From Thinopyrum elongatum (lineage: Eukaryota; Streptophyta; Magnoliopsida; Poales; Poaceae): DNA of 64,000 nucleotides. Under the pieces are notes generated by a model. That model saw only the letters and a list, made by a program, of their open reading frames with translations, made no database searches and was not told where the DNA came from. Both the position numbers and the translations under genes were made by a program. The stretch covers positions 68,007,446 to 68,071,445 of the forward strand of contig CM022303.1 in the NCBI GenBank assembly GCA_011799875.1, read 5' to 3'. Shown one piece after another: positions 10,393 to 22,627 of this stretch (within the stretch, counting starts at the first letter, position 1; every line of letters starts with the position of its first letter).

Positions 10393-10427
<35 letters not shown>

Positions 10428-12060
10428 TACTTGTGCTTTTTGTGAAACATTTTATCATGTTTACCAAACTATTCTCCAAATTACCCCATTTAAGCAATGT
10501 TGTTCATGTTTACATGTTTTAATCATATCACCGTTCTGTTAGGTGAGATCCGCTATTAGCATGACTTGGGGGAACTGACTCAGTTCACAGGTGATAGGCA
10601 TAATCCTCATAAAGGCATCTAGCAAGCATCTAGGGGAGAAACTAGATTTTGGGAGGAGAGAGGGAGCTAGGGAGAGGGGGGAGGGGGGAGGTCGGGAAAG
10701 AAGGGAGACGGGGGAGGAGATTTGGCGGTGATAGATGGCGGGGTTGACCTCACCTAGGAGGCACGCGATCTCACTAGTGTCGTATAGGTACCACTTACGA
10801 TCATCCTGATGCGCCCATTGGTGTTAGTTTGCCCACAACCTCAACCGACCAAAAAATTCATGTGACGGTCAACACTAGTGGGCCTCAGTAGTACTCAACA
10901 AACCATTGGCGTTTGTAGTTGACACTACCATCACTGGTGGCTAGAACCAGTAAAAAACCCATCAGAGAGCCTCCACACAACTTTCCAGTGACGGGCCATC
11001 CTTTCTTCGGCTAGTGGGAATTGTTACTGGTGCCCTCACCTTTGACACCACTATCAGGTAGAAGCCGTCCATCAAATGGATGTTAGTGGTATATGAACGT
11101 TAACCCAAACAAGTTGGGCCACACCACCACCTCCGCGTTTCATTCTGTGGCATGATGGTGGAAGAGAGTGGGCAATAGGGTATCGCTCTGGGTGATCGAC
11201 TGTGATCACCTGAAGAAGATCACACGCCATTTAATAGCAATACCACCTTAGGCCACGTGTTCATGAGGCTATTTCTATGCCTCCTCTTCCACATGAAGCA
11301 ACAGGGATAACACCGTGGCGAGGGTGTGGCTATGTCCCGGCGGCCTTGCGCCTGTGAGCCAGGTAGGAAGGGGATAGGGTTCCCCTTCCCATTGACAGCT
11401 TCACGCTGAGCGCCACAGATGCCTAGGCCTCCTTCTGCAGACACTGGAATGGTGCCTGGTGCTCCCTAGCTTCTCCATGGGCCTCTGCAGCTCTATTCTT
11501 CGACGATCCTCCCGGTGGCTGTCCTTTTGTTCTCGGTTGTCCAGGGGCGGTGGCGGTGCAGCTGATGTGTGTGTGCCTATGACATGGTATGGGTCACAAG
11601 ATTTCCATGTATTTTCTGTGTGCTGTAATGTGCGTTGCGCTACAAGCTGTTCAGTCAGCTCCCTTGTATCTTTTAGTCGCTCTTGCTTGGTGGCCTTGTG
11701 TAATCTTGGTCAGTTGTTGGCTTCGTTAATTCAAAACTGGGCTCTTTTTGATCCTTTGTTCTAATAAAAAAACTATATTTTTGTGTTACTAGACTTGTGG
11801 CCCGAGTTCTCCATGGAGCACTGGGGTACTAGACAAGGAAGTTCATGATTTACTCATTTTTAGGGACTTCCAGAAATTTTCACTAAGTGAAATTCAGCAG
11901 CCAAAATAGCGGTATGTATGTGTGCCACTGACTTATGGACTTGTGGCCCCAGTGCTCCATGCAAAGGCTCCCGTAGAATAGTACCTTTTCATTAGTGTGC
12001 ATATCTGTGATATTTTCTTATATATGGACATGGACAACATTGTGTATCTTTTGAACTAAC
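9871..12060. other. Unassigned gene-free sequence with a 34-base C run
   Basis: No supported gene. A homopolymer of 34 C occupies 10394-10427, a G/A-rich tract follows at about 10650-10730, and 10770-11110 has scattered cactagtg / accattgg motifs that may be eroded CACTA subterminal sequence. At 11450-11770 a T-rich segment ends in aataaaaaaac, which looks like the 3' end of a processed or retroelement transcript but matches no family I recognise. Confidence 0.35.
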
Positions 12061-12064
12061 TTCC

Positions 12065-12850
12065 TTTCTTTACCGATAAGGGGCGCTTTATTACTTAAAT
12101 GGTTTAAGTATTATACCTGACCTTTGCATAACTAAGATGAACACAGCCAAACCAAGTCCAAACTGGGCGAAATACAAGTAGTCATAAGACTGTATGACGC
12201 CTAATCCGTGGGAGGGCCAATCGGAAGATCATGTTGCCATCCATGTCGGGTAAAAGTATTTCTCGCCGTGTTCTCCAGTCGTGTACATATCTCCGTAAAT
12301 AGGTCTCGATTTTCTATCCGTTGTAGAGACGACCATAAATGGAGCGTACCTTTACATATGTAGATAATCTGCATAAGAGGATTGATTTTATCATTAAAAA
12401 CCTTATCATTTGTACACAGTCAAAGCGACCAAATAACGGCGAGTGCTCCCATCGATAGAAGAATTCTAAATCTGTGATCAATTTCATGTAACCAGTTGCC
12501 AAATATATTAGCAACACTATGTGAAGGATACAAGCCAGAAGCTACTTGGATGACTGACCATATAGAACGTGCTAATTTGCATTGGAAAAACACACTACAT
12601 ACTTCCATGCCAATTCCTCTTAATAAGGTTATCTTTGGTAACAATGACTCTTCGACGAAGATACCACGCAAAAATTTTATTCTTAAGCGGTATCTTCCTT
12701 AGCTGCGAAGTACCAACGAAGAGAAGAGAAGATGTCACGTGAGGCAGTGACTGGACCTATAGGAGTGCGTGTCTGTCCAAATCATGATCTTCGCCAACTT
12801 GGATTTGGTTCTCTCACAAAAGGCGCTTGTTGCATAGATGAGAACATGTA
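12065..12850 (-). pseudogene. 3' remnant of a LINE (non-LTR) retrotransposon, zf-RVT region
   Basis: Minus-strand translation from about 12670 gives a typical plant LINE C terminus: CSVFFQCKLARSIW, then a VANIFGNWL segment, matching the zinc-binding zf-RVT domain that follows LINE reverse transcriptase. A stop (TGA, probably from TGG) interrupts it just before CTNDKVF. Further down, with frame changes, come SLQRIENRDLF and RNTFTRHGWQHDL, which match the usual LINE tail. The 3' end near 12076 reads taataaagcg. The endonuclease and catalytic reverse-transcriptase parts are absent, so this is a 5'-truncated dead copy. Confidence 0.8.
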
Positions 12851-13016
12851 ATCCTAAAAATACAGAAAATAAATACGGAAAGAATGTCACGTATTTTATC
12901 TTTTTGTTGCGCATAGTCTCAAACCATATTTATTGTATTTCCACGGGGATTAATACACAAGTATCTGTACACTCAAGTACACCATTAGTCTCCTAATCAA
13001 CCAATCAGGGCATCAA

Positions 13017-16000
13017 TCATTTCTTCACATAATCATAATATAGAGAACAGCGAGGAATTTCTTTGCTAAAGAACCTCCCCACCACCCTCTCTTCCAACAC
13101 CATCATCGCTTCTTTTGACCGAATAGCCGTTGGAGTCTTGTACCGGCCGGCCGATGCACCTCTAGACACGAAGAAGTCCATCAGAGCGTCAAACGCACCC
13201 TGCTGAAGCACCCTTATCTCGAGGGCAGCGATGGCGCCGCACTGTCTACTTTTGCAGTACGTTTGGTCGAAGCATTCCTCAACGGTCGAGCAACAATTCT
13301 CCATGACAGTTTGATTGGGGATGTCATCACCGCCGTGGTTACTCCTTGCGTTGGTTAGCTCCCAGAACAGGACATAGTGGCCTGGCAAGTCGGATATATC
13401 TGCAAACGCGGTGCTGCCACCAAGCATGTATCCAAGAGGGCTAAGATGGAGGTCGGTAGACCGTGAAATGGCCCTGAGTAGTTCCTCCTCGCTTATCTTC
13501 TCATGGTCTATGCTTAAGATGACATCATGCCGTCCCGAGAAGAGGAACAGCGGCGTTGCTTGTAAAAGCCACTCACAGTGAGAAGGTCACCAACTCTGTA
13601 CCTGTAAAGACCTGGCATGGTATGCATATGATATATATTAAGTCAAATCATAGCTACCAAACTAATTATCTTATGCAAGTTGGACTAAAGTGAACACAAT
13701 AATTCATATTGCTTTTCAGCAATTATTATTATGTGAATCCTTCATCGTTGTTATAACCCTCTAGATTAATTTTGCCTCACCTGAAAAAACCCTCTAGATT
13801 AATTTGGACTCACCTGAAGAAACAACCGCTTGCAGGCTCAGGATTACGGGCCAAGAACATATTTCAGTTTTTTAATTTCCCAGGGGACCAGAAACTTATG
13901 TAAAGCCTACTTTTACAAAAAGACAATGCTAGAAAAAGAAGAATATCTGAAATAATACCAAGTGAAGTAGGGGAATATACAAAAATTAAGGTACTATTTT
14001 AGACTTGAAGAAGGTAGCCAAGAGTATATCTGGAAGGTAATAAAATGAGTAACAGCGAGGTAGCTAACCTGCAAATGTGGTGACAACCAGCTCATAGGAC
14101 CGACCAATTTTGACATCCACAAGATCCACAAGCTTCATCTCACCCGAATCGCCATCGTCATCAACAGTAGGAGCTTCTTCATCACGAGGCTGGATCTCCG
14201 CAAACTCGAAGTAGGCGATGTTGGGAAGCAAGGCATACGACGCACGACAGGGCGGGTCGAGAGGCCTTAGGTTGACTCCGGCGGCGCACTCGGTAGACGC
14301 ATAACAGGGTGAGACTATCGGCAACCGACCACCGCAGTAGCTCCGGAGGATCGGAATGTACTGCGCCATCGAGCCGGTGACAATGGTGAGGGCACCCCAT
14401 GCCGGCGGCCATAGCCTGGCGACAATCCCATCCGAGGGCTTGGCGGCACACTCCGACGCGATCTCGTCCGCCAGCACCGGATCGGGCCCTCGCAGGTATC
14501 GCTCGATGATGGCGTTGCGCAGCGGAGCGTGCATTATCCTGCCGCTGAGGGTGCCGGTGCGTATGTCGGGGCACATCTCCTCCCAGTTGTGCTCCAGGAA
14601 CTTGATGGCTCGGACGAGGCTGTTGGCGAAGGAGGTGCCGACGTGGTCCACGGCCTCGCAGTGGAGGAGGCCGCAGAGCAGCTGGCAGTACATGCTCTGC
14701 TCGCCGTCCGGGCAGAGGATCGCCTCCATGGGGCTGGTGCACCGGTCGAACCCGCCCACACCTCATGGTCCTGGAACTGGCTGCTGCGGTAGTAGGCGGT
14801 GGTGGCCGCCTGGACGTGCAGGCCGGACGGCGTGTGTTAGACGGGGAAGGTGAAGGTGAGGCGCATCCCCATGCCGCGCTTGCCCTCCTGGTCAGCATGC
14901 AGATGCCTAGATCGAACAACGCCACCTTGATTAGTATCTTGTTGACCAAGCGAGCGATGCAATATGTAATACTATGTGTTTACACGTACATGTTCCTCAC
15001 GAGTGCCTGGACGCCATAGAAGAAGAGCTTCCGGTCGAGCTCCTCCGCGGTGGACGGGAAGATCTTCTGCCTCCCACCAGACGTGCCCGAGCTGCACGCC
15101 ATAACACGGAAGAAAGGGAAATAAAAGGGAGTGGCAATTTTTAATTTGGGTCAGAAGATCATTCTCTGCCCCTGATTTACGATCTAACGGCCAGAGTGTG
15201 TCTTGTTCCTCCAACCGTTTCTTCCTCAAAAACAGATCACAACCGCCTCCATCTTCTTCCTCCCGCCGCCTGTTGCCACCGGCGTGCTACAGCCGCCCGC
15301 GGCTGGTGACACTCTCGCGTCAGCCTCGCCGCCCCGCCCTTCCCCCAACCGCGGCCCACCCTCGTGTTGCCGCCGCCTCCGGCCATCCCTCTAACCCCGG
15401 GAATGAGCAGATTTTTTTTCCGGCGAACTTGCACCCCCCCCCCCCCACCCCCACCCCCACCCCTAAGATAGATCGCCGGCGAGCCTGCCACCCTAATACT
15501 CTAACATAGATCGTCGACGAGCATGCTTCTCCTTCCTTCCTTCCCTCCGGCGAGAATGCTTCTTCCAAAAATCGACTAACCCAAATTGCAAATTCGTTAC
15601 GTATAGCTATTATGAACATAAAAACATGTTGAGACTTGAGATGGCCGCGCCGCACGGGCTCAGCTTAATTTACCTTTTGAGGAGGTGGGTGATGGGCTCG
15701 GAGCAGAGGAGGTTGGTGGACGGCTCTCGGCCTGAGGCGATTCGATGCACATATGGCTTGATGTCGTCGTAGCCGGAGACAGGCACAAGCTTCTTGAAGG
15801 CCTCCGGGAGGTCGCCGTCCGGTGGCAAGCCGCCATCCGGGCGAAGGAGGAAGGGTCGGAGGTACTCCGTGTGGGCGTTCCGCTTGAGGATCTCTGCGAG
15901 GAGCTCCTGCTGGAGCGCCGCGGCGTCGGTGGTTAGGCGCTCGATGAAGCCATGGCCGGCAACCGTGTCTGTCGGGTCGAATTCCGGCAGCCACGGCGAC

Positions 16001-16017
16001 GGCGCCATTGCTTGCAT
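13017..16017 (-). pseudogene. GH3-family acyl-acid-amido synthetase pseudogene
   Basis: GH3 enzymes adenylate plant acids such as indole-3-acetate or jasmonate and join them to amino acids in the cytosol. Four exons are read: 16017-15674 (MAPSPWLPEFD...PITHLLK), 15091-14984 (SSGTSGGRQKIFPSTAEEL, the ATP/AMP-binding loop), 14906-14069 (KRGMGMRLTFTFPV to ELVVTTFAG) and 13611-13017 (LYRYRVGDLL to the C terminus). Together they give about 628 codons, close to a normal GH3 protein of about 600. Damage: an in-frame TAA at 14837-14839, a one-base loss near 14750 before CTSPMEAILCP, and another near 13565 before ATPLFLFSGRHDV. Splice sites remain largely canonical, so inactivation is fairly recent. 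Which acid it used cannot be told by eye. Confidence 0.88.
15092..15673. other. Large intron 1 of the GH3 pseudogene
   Basis: GC-rich, proline-codon-like sequence with C-rich microsatellite tracts (15432-15462) and repeated cgccggcgag / cgtcgacgag motifs. Open frames on both strands here look compositional, not genic. It may hold a small inserted element, but no TSD was found. Confidence 0.4.
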
Positions 16018-17194
16018 ACAGGAGGTTGATGAGCTGGAGGTTGATCAGCTGGCTGGGTCAACACGGTTGTTCGAGTTCCACGGCGGAGTGGATGGAGCGA
16101 AGCTGCCTCATACATATTATATGCATAGATAGTGTTTTGGATAAGCAGCTAACTATTTAATCAGTATAAAATAACTAATCGCAGATTGGATCTTTGTTTT
16201 CTTTTCGAAGTATAAACTAGATAACTCTTCACGTGTTGGATCAGATCGGATCCCCTGGAATCAAATCATGCGCCAACCTTCGCATCATCCTAGGCAAACG
16301 AAGCTAGCAGGATCATTGTCACATACAAAGTTTTCCCAAAATTTTGAATTTTCAAAAAAAAAAAATCAGGTGGAATTTTTTCCCTTTTTTTTTTGCTTTG
16401 ATATTGATTGAGCTTAGAAGTTTTGATAAGTAGTTGATTGATTTGGTTGAAAATGTGGCTTAATTTATTTTTTTGGAATTATTCAGAACACTAATCTATC
16501 ATTTAGGTAATATTTATAAAACAAAAATTAGGCTCACAAAATTCTTGAAACCTTTCGATAATTATTTTGGGATGGAAACAATTTCCATAAATCCATAAGA
16601 TTTACTTGAAACCTTAAAGTCAATTGGGAATTAGATTGAACCCCAAAATATTCAGGGAATAAAATGTTACCCTAAAAAGGGTGGCAATTAAAAGTTTAAC
16701 TTGAAATGTTTTTCACAAGTCCCAAATAATATTTTATGGCTCTGTCATTTTTTTTAATAAATGTTTCAGTTAATTTTTTATTTTTAATCAATTTTAAAAA
16801 GAATGGGAATTATTTAAAAAAAGGCTATATTTTAGTTTGGTAGGAAATTAGATATTGACCTTGACCCCTCTGTTAAATTTCCAAGATGGACTTAAAACAA
16901 GTTTAGTTTTTTAACCAATTTGAAATTCAAAAAGGAAATAGAAAAAAAGAAAAGAAAACGAAAAAGAAAATCTAGCTGAACAGCATCCAAACACGTACAA
17001 ATTTGGGGTTGACATCAGACCAGTCTGGATATCTCTCTGGGTTCTGACAGTTTACTATACTCTCTTTCGCCAAAATTAAACTAATATAAATAATCCGACT
17101 AAGCTGATGAAAACTCAACTGGTGACATTTATTTTACAACTTCTTCAAATTTAGATGTTAGTAAGGTACATAGTTCATTGCAACAACAAAGGAT
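16018..17194. other. Spacer between GH3 and P450 pseudogenes
   Basis: A/T-rich from 16320 to 17000 with no gene. It is upstream of the GH3 start (a promoter would lie at 16018-16250) and downstream of the P450 stop. No TATA box or polyadenylation signal is convincing. Confidence 0.4.
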
Positions 17195-18495
17195 CTAGCA
17201 GCTTGCTCTGATGTTCAAGCTGACATGCATGTTACGGGGGTACACAAATAGACGAAGGTCATTATGCATGTGAAGGGTAAACATTGTTTTGTATGTTGGA
17301 CCCTTGGATTCATCTTCCAGCCCGAACCTGAAAAATTGTATCAGGGTAGCAGCAACCATTTTCCTCTGTCTGCATGAAACTTCTTTCCCGAAGCAGATAT
17401 GCGGTCCTGCCTAATCATTAGCGAAGACTTGTTAAATGAAAATGGCAATTTAAATTCTACAGGAAAATGAAACCATCCTCCCCATCGTCCCTCCAAAGGT
17501 ATTTCATCCTCCCAAAAGGTATTTCATCCAGCCCTGAATTCCTCGGCGGGCAGTTTCAACATGGTCCCTCCAAAGGTATTCCACCCTTCCCATGGCATAG
17601 ATCATATAGTTCATTCCAGCTCCTTTTAGCACTTGATGGTCGTTCCGTAGTACACCATCCTGAAAGTGTACGACAAAGTAAGTTACTGTGTATGCCAGAT
17701 CCTAATTAGATTATGTCGATGCATATCTGGAGTTGTTATTGTTGGACTCTACACTTAAAAGGAAATAGCAAGAAGAATTATTTGTACCACCGGAATACCA
17801 GGATACAACCGGAGAGTCTCGGTAATCGCAGCATGGAGGTAGTGGTAGTGCATTTTGTCAATATCACCTATGTTTCAATATGGCAGTGAACATTTCCATG
17901 CTGGTATCTTCTTGCGCCCACTCAATAGATTCTATGATTTCAAAGGCAACCTTATCCTGCACTACTGGGTTCTTGCAGAGCATGAAGCAGAATCATGTAA
18001 GGGTATTTCCTGTGGTGTCTTTACCAACATCAGGAAGCTGAACACTATGTCAAGAAGGTAACAATCGTTCATCGTCTCAGGATCTTTCTAACTTTACAAT
18101 ATGAATCTTGACAGTATGTCATCTCTGGCTTTCTGCATTTATCATAAAGATATAATTGAACATATGTAAAATTTTGAAATAGTTGTAACAAACTACCACA
18201 CAGTTTGGCTTATATGGGCACTTGTGTTTTCCATGTTCTCTCTCTTTCGATTGATCAACTATAACACAAAGTGGTCGATTATCTTTATGCTCTTTTTCAG
18301 TTTGGCTTCTAACCCGATATTAAGATACTTTTTCAGCCTCCAGAACATATCAAGATACCTATAGTAAAAAAAATTTGCCTCATCGAAGGCCTTTCTGAAT
18401 TCAATGCTGGATTCATCTGATCCAGATAGCATGTTAAGCTCAAAACCGAATCCCACTTCGAGTATTGAATCCATAGCAATTCTCATCAGAAGGTC
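17195..18495 (-). pseudogene. CYP704-like cytochrome P450 pseudogene, 3' part
   Basis: CYP704 enzymes are ER-bound fatty-acid hydroxylases. Exon 18495 downward reads DLLMRIAMDSILEVGFGFEL to KKSIKIIDHFV after an AG acceptor, with a TAG soon after. Further down come the I-helix (VGKDTTGNTLTWF, for the usual AGRDTT), VVQDKVAFEIIESIEWAQED, the K-helix ITETLRLYPGIPV (E..R kept), a YAMGRM-like SMPWEGW, and the haem loop AGPHICFGKE. The haem Cys is kept but the usual Arg is His. The C terminus is MFTLHMHNDLRLFVYPRN with a stop at 17195-17197. Several frame changes and stops make it non-functional. Its 5' exons lie at 41690-42640, beyond the CACTA element at 18645-41442. Confidence 0.85.
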
Positions 18496-18644
18496 CTGAG
18501 GAAATGGTAGAAATTAAGAGAACTGCCAGCAAATGCTCATGAAGTCAATCAAATTTTGGTACAAGTGTGCTAACTCAAAATTCAACTCGGAATCAGTTAA
18601 TTCTTATCTTCACTTTGCTCACCTGGAAATCTGAGTAATGCATA

Positions 18645-19020
18645 CACTAGTGGAAAAAGTGCTAGCTACAACTTTCGTTGGTGGCGCTCCATTTTCAACC
18701 AACACCAGCATTATTTTTTCCAAATGCTGCTGCCGTTTTCTTTATTTGGTACGACATTAATAGGGGCATAGTGCTGGCGCAGGAATTTCAGGCAACGCCA
18801 TTTGTATGTGGGCCCCATCATCCACACCATCCGTGGAGTACTGCTGGCGTTGGAAAAACACCTACGCCAACACTATGTCTGATATTTGTGGCGTAGTATT
18901 TGTAGCAACGTCACCAGTATTTTAAGTGAGGCCCACAAACAATTCACAGATATTGTGCTGGTGTTGCAAATTGTAGCACGCCATAAGTATATGCAGCTCT
19001 ATACATATAAATAGATGTGC
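18645..19020. repeat. 5' subterminal repeats of CACTA 2
   Basis: Short motifs around tggcgt / acgcca / gctggcgttg recur in both orientations (for example at about 18840, 18865, 18885). Counterparts appear at 40990-41440. These are the usual subterminal sites of CACTA elements. Confidence 0.7.
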
Positions 19021-19241
19021 CTAGCTAGCTCATGCTCTGAACATCATGTCTTATAGTTTTTGTCAATCTTGTTTCTCTCTGCAGATCCTAAATAATACAC
19101 GTGGTCGTATGCTGCCCTTGACCGATTTCATCTACCGACGACTATCAATCTAATCTAGGTAATATGCCCAATTTTCAATTATATATTTTTTAGCAAATGG
19201 TATATATATAGTCATCATGTTGAAGCAATTTTTACATATAT

Positions 19242-19784
19242 ATGGATCGAACTATAAATGAGTTCTTCGAGGTGGCATTGGAAGATATGGATTGCAAAGG
19301 CAAAAAAGAGATATTATGTCCATATAAGAAGTGCGAAAGCGGAGTTTTGATTGACCCTTCCACTAGTCGTATGAAGATACACTTGTTGAAACATAGTTTC
19401 ATGCCTGGTTACACAGATATGGATTGCAAAGGCAAAAAAGAGATATTATGTCCATATAAGAAGTGCGAAAGCGGAGTTTTGATTGACCCTTCCACTAGTC
19501 GTATGAAGATACACTTGTTGAAACATAGTTTCATGCCTGGTTACACATTGTGGACAAGTCATGGTGTGGACGAGGAGGATGCCGAAGTTGAAGGGGCGAC
19601 ACATGATGATGAGTCAAAAGGAGGCATGAAGAAAGATGCCGGACATGAAAATCAGCTGGACAGACAGGAAATCCATGCAGAGGTTCAGGAAGTGAGAAAC
19701 CTTTTGTACAAAAGGCAGAAAGAACAGAGCGATAAAGACCTGTCCAAGAAGGAAGATCTAGATGACCATGATGATGACAAATAA
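19242..19784 (+). pseudogene. Transposase-associated domain with internal duplication (CACTA 2)
   Basis: An open frame of 180 codons begins MDRTINEFFEVAL and contains the N-terminal transposase-associated domain of TNP2 proteins: CPYKKCESG, then IHLLKHSFMPGYT, then LWTSHGVDEED. The central 44 residues occur twice in tandem and are identical. The protein then turns acidic and Lys-rich (SDKDLSKKEDLDDHDDDK) and stops, so the whole catalytic tnp2 region is missing. It is therefore a truncated transposase. It could still make a DNA-binding fragment, but nothing shows that it does. Confidence 0.75.
19284..19547 (+). repeat. Perfect 132-bp tandem duplication
   Basis: 19284-19415 is repeated at 19416-19547 with no difference seen. 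The period of 132 (44 codons) keeps the frame. Since the rest of the element is heavily mutated, the duplication must be recent or maintained by conversion. Confidence 0.95.
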
Positions 19785-20940
19785 TCTGGCGCCTACCAAG
19801 AAGAAGGTGAAGTCCAACTCAAAACAAAGTGTACGAAAAGAAGTCGAAACATGTTGAGTGTAGAAAGTTCCATCGAGAGAATTCAGAAACAATGCCGCAC
19901 TTAATTTTATATATCTTTTATTATTCAGCAGCACTTGCATTGTGGATCGAGAGTATTTCAATATTAATAAAATAAATATTCTCACGTATTTTTTTGGATG
20001 TAAAAAGCTACGTGAAAAATATCCCTAAACGAAATTTTGCGTGTGAGAATTTGCCCCAAATCGGCTAAGGCAATGTGAAAAATAGCTATGGCATTGGTGA
20101 CGTCAACAACCCCAGAGCTATTTTTCACCTTGCCTACCGGATTTGGGGGAAATTTCATTTCGCGCTAACAACACATACTCCACTTCTCTCGGGCCACCGC
20201 CGCCACACTGGTCGCTGCCCACCGCCGCATCTCCTACCGTCGACGTCCCCCTCGAGCTCCTCGGACGGCGCCGCCGCTTCTCCTGCCGCCCTCGCCCCCC
20301 TACCCCACCGCTCGCTCGGCCCCCGCCCCGTTCCCCGGCCCACCACTTACGCCGCCCCCTCCCCCCTCCCCAGCCGGCCACAACAACCTCGACCTTGCAT
20401 CCGGCATCTCGTGTTGCAAAGCGTCCGGCGTTGCTCTGCCTAGGCTTGGAGACCGTGATTCCGCCGGTAAGTGAGATCTTTTTTTTAAGTTCATAGACAT
20501 ACTAGTTTGGTACAATTGGTACACATCTATATTTTAGAGTAAATTAGTTCTACTTGAAACATTGTGAGTTGTTTTGGACATGGATTTAAGGAAATGTGGT
20601 TGAAATCAAGAAGATTTAATTGTTCATAGACAAATTTGTTACAATTGTTGTCAAATTTTTGAGGAAATGTGGAGGAAATGTAGGTGATGATTTGTTTGCA
20701 GGGACTATATAGGGTTACCAATGTTTTGTCGAAACGTTGATTAATTTCCATTTCGTCAAATTTCTGGCAACCAATATGTCCTATTTTAATCAAAGATCAA
20801 GCCGAAATTTTGAATTTTATATACGAATTAAGTATATGTCCTATTTATTTGTAGACGTCGGACGTCGGCTCTTCTTCGACACATTCGGCCAACGGCGAAG
20901 CGGCATTTACGGACGCGCAGGCAAACAACAATTATGATGA
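19785..20940. other. Noncoding interior of CACTA 2
   Basis: Contains an imperfect inverted repeat (20038-20165), then a C-rich segment (20190-20400) whose open frames look compositional, then A/T-rich intron-like sequence up to an acidic coding region. No separate gene is supported. Confidence 0.45.
20038..20165. repeat. Imperfect inverted repeat (hairpin)
   Basis: Left arm about 20038-20096 and right arm about 20106-20165 are inverted copies with few mismatches; the core is gtgaaaaatagct on one side and agctatttttcac on the other, with ccccaaat / atttgggg further out. The loop is about 9-10 bp. It may be a small foldback element or part of the CACTA leader; no TSD was defined. Confidence 0.7.
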
Positions 20941-21994
20941 AGATCTTTAGCAGGAGGAGATAAATCCGGATAACTGCTATGTGAGAGGCAGTGGCTTCAA
21001 AGATATTGGTGGGTATAGTAATCCTGATAAGGGCGCTGGTACTGCTGAAGATGATACAAATGAGTATTGTGCTGAGGATGAGGAGGAAGTTGGGGTGGAG
21101 GATGCTCCAAAAAACAAGAAGCAGAGGAAACCTATGAGCCGAAGTGCTATTAGCACTGACAGGCTTGTGGTCACTCGAGTTAACTCCACCCGGTGCGCCT
21201 GTTAGTCCGCGGAAGGCCGCGTCTCACTACGGCAACGCCCTAGGTGTCATCATTCTAGAATTGTTCTCCATCAACGAGTCCAATATAAGGGATTTAGGTA
21301 AACATAATCTGCAAGAACTCCTAATAAGAAGGATGCACACTAGATTTAAGTTTCCTGACGAGTACGACAACCTATCGTACTCAAAGAATCAGGTGAACAA
21401 CCATGCAATCCATAAGTTCTCAAAGAATTTAAGTTCTTGGAAATCAGCCGCAAGAAAAGAGGTTCACGAAGATTACTCCGTGATCAAGAAGAAGTGGCCT
21501 ACCATTACTGAAGATGACTAGAACATTTTCAAGATGCAAAATACGGAGAACCCTATGGTGTAGAGCCAGTCGACATTGGGGAAGGACATGCGATCAAAGA
21601 CATTAAGTAACTACACCCTCGGAAGCCGTGGTTTTGATGGGAAGAAGCCCGTGTGGGACAAGCAGGACGCTATACTTGCAGCAAAGGGCAACCCAAACCA
21701 CTTCGAGCAATTCAAAGACCCCCTCGAATATAATTATGCTAGGGGCCAGTACCATTATGATTATAAGTCGGGTATTTTCCGCCGATCACCAAAGTAGAAA
21801 GACTTGAAGAAGAACTGGCAAGGCAGCATGCGGAACCTCAGAGCTCTCAAGGGTCCACGGCCAGGTGGAACACTCCTCTTCACCGGTCGATCAATGTGAC
21901 CCTCGGCAAGGACCTGTTGCATCCGCTAGCGGGTGGCCATGTGAACGGCGCCAGATGCGAGCCAGATGGTAGCATGATTATGTCGAAGACCGCT
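20941..21994 (+). pseudogene. PF03004-type second CACTA protein, N-terminal part (CACTA 2)
   Basis: An acidic start (EEEVGVEDAPKNKKQRKP) leads into the plant Ptta/En/Spm transposase domain: NLQELLIRRMHTRFKFPDEY, NHAIHKFSKNLSSWKSAARK, then GSRGFDGKKPVWDKQDA and FKDPLEYNYARGQYHYD. A frame change near 21185, stops at 21519-21521 and just before 21576, and a further frame change near 21790 disable it. It then reads RLEEELARQHAEPQ, is cut at 21999 by the solo LTR and resumes at about 38703. In CACTA elements this protein is a DNA-binding accessory factor. Confidence 0.82.
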
Positions 21995-22627
21995 AGCAGT
22001 GTAACACCCTCAGTGGTTAGCTACAGTAATCCTCTTTTGATAATGCCATGTCATCATGATCAACAGTGCTTAAGCATCATTTGGATCATATCTCTTTTCA
22101 ATTCAAATTCAAATGGAAATTCAAACTAGAAGTGAAAATAAAAGTTGTTCAAATTTGAAAACTAAAATTTTCATAATTTTGTAAATAATTCAGAGACAAT
22201 TCTAAAATTGTAATCAACATTTACTAAATTAATTAAGTGACTCTAACAGTAACAAAACAGAAGTATTTAATACATTTATAATTTAATAAAATCCAAATGA
22301 AATCATGTGGACTCAAAACCTTTTTATAACAGTGCTAGAAATTTCACTGTAATTATTGGGCTAAGTCTTGTATTTTACAAAACTATATTTGGGACCACAC
22401 ATTTTGCAAAGCAGAAAAATAAAAGAAAAACAGAAAGCAAAAACAAAGAAAAAGAAAAAGAAAAAGGCCCACATGCCTGGGCCTAAGTGGCTACAGGGAG
22501 GCCCAGCCCACCTGGCGCCGTCCCCTACCCCCCACTGCTCCTCCCCGCTCGCTGTCGCCTCCTGCACGCGTGCGCCCGCGCCCTCTCCCTGGCCCCCCTC
22601 GTCCCTGCTCGACAGCGGCCACCCGCG

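Noticed and set aside
15198..15655. Frames in the GH3 intron
   Set aside because: GC- and C-repeat-driven, overlapping on both strands, and inside an intron defined by good GH3 splice borders.
20075..20524. Several Pro/Arg-rich frames on both strands of a C-rich tract
   Set aside because: Compositional bias only; no motif, and the surrounding sequence is leader or intron-like CACTA sequence.
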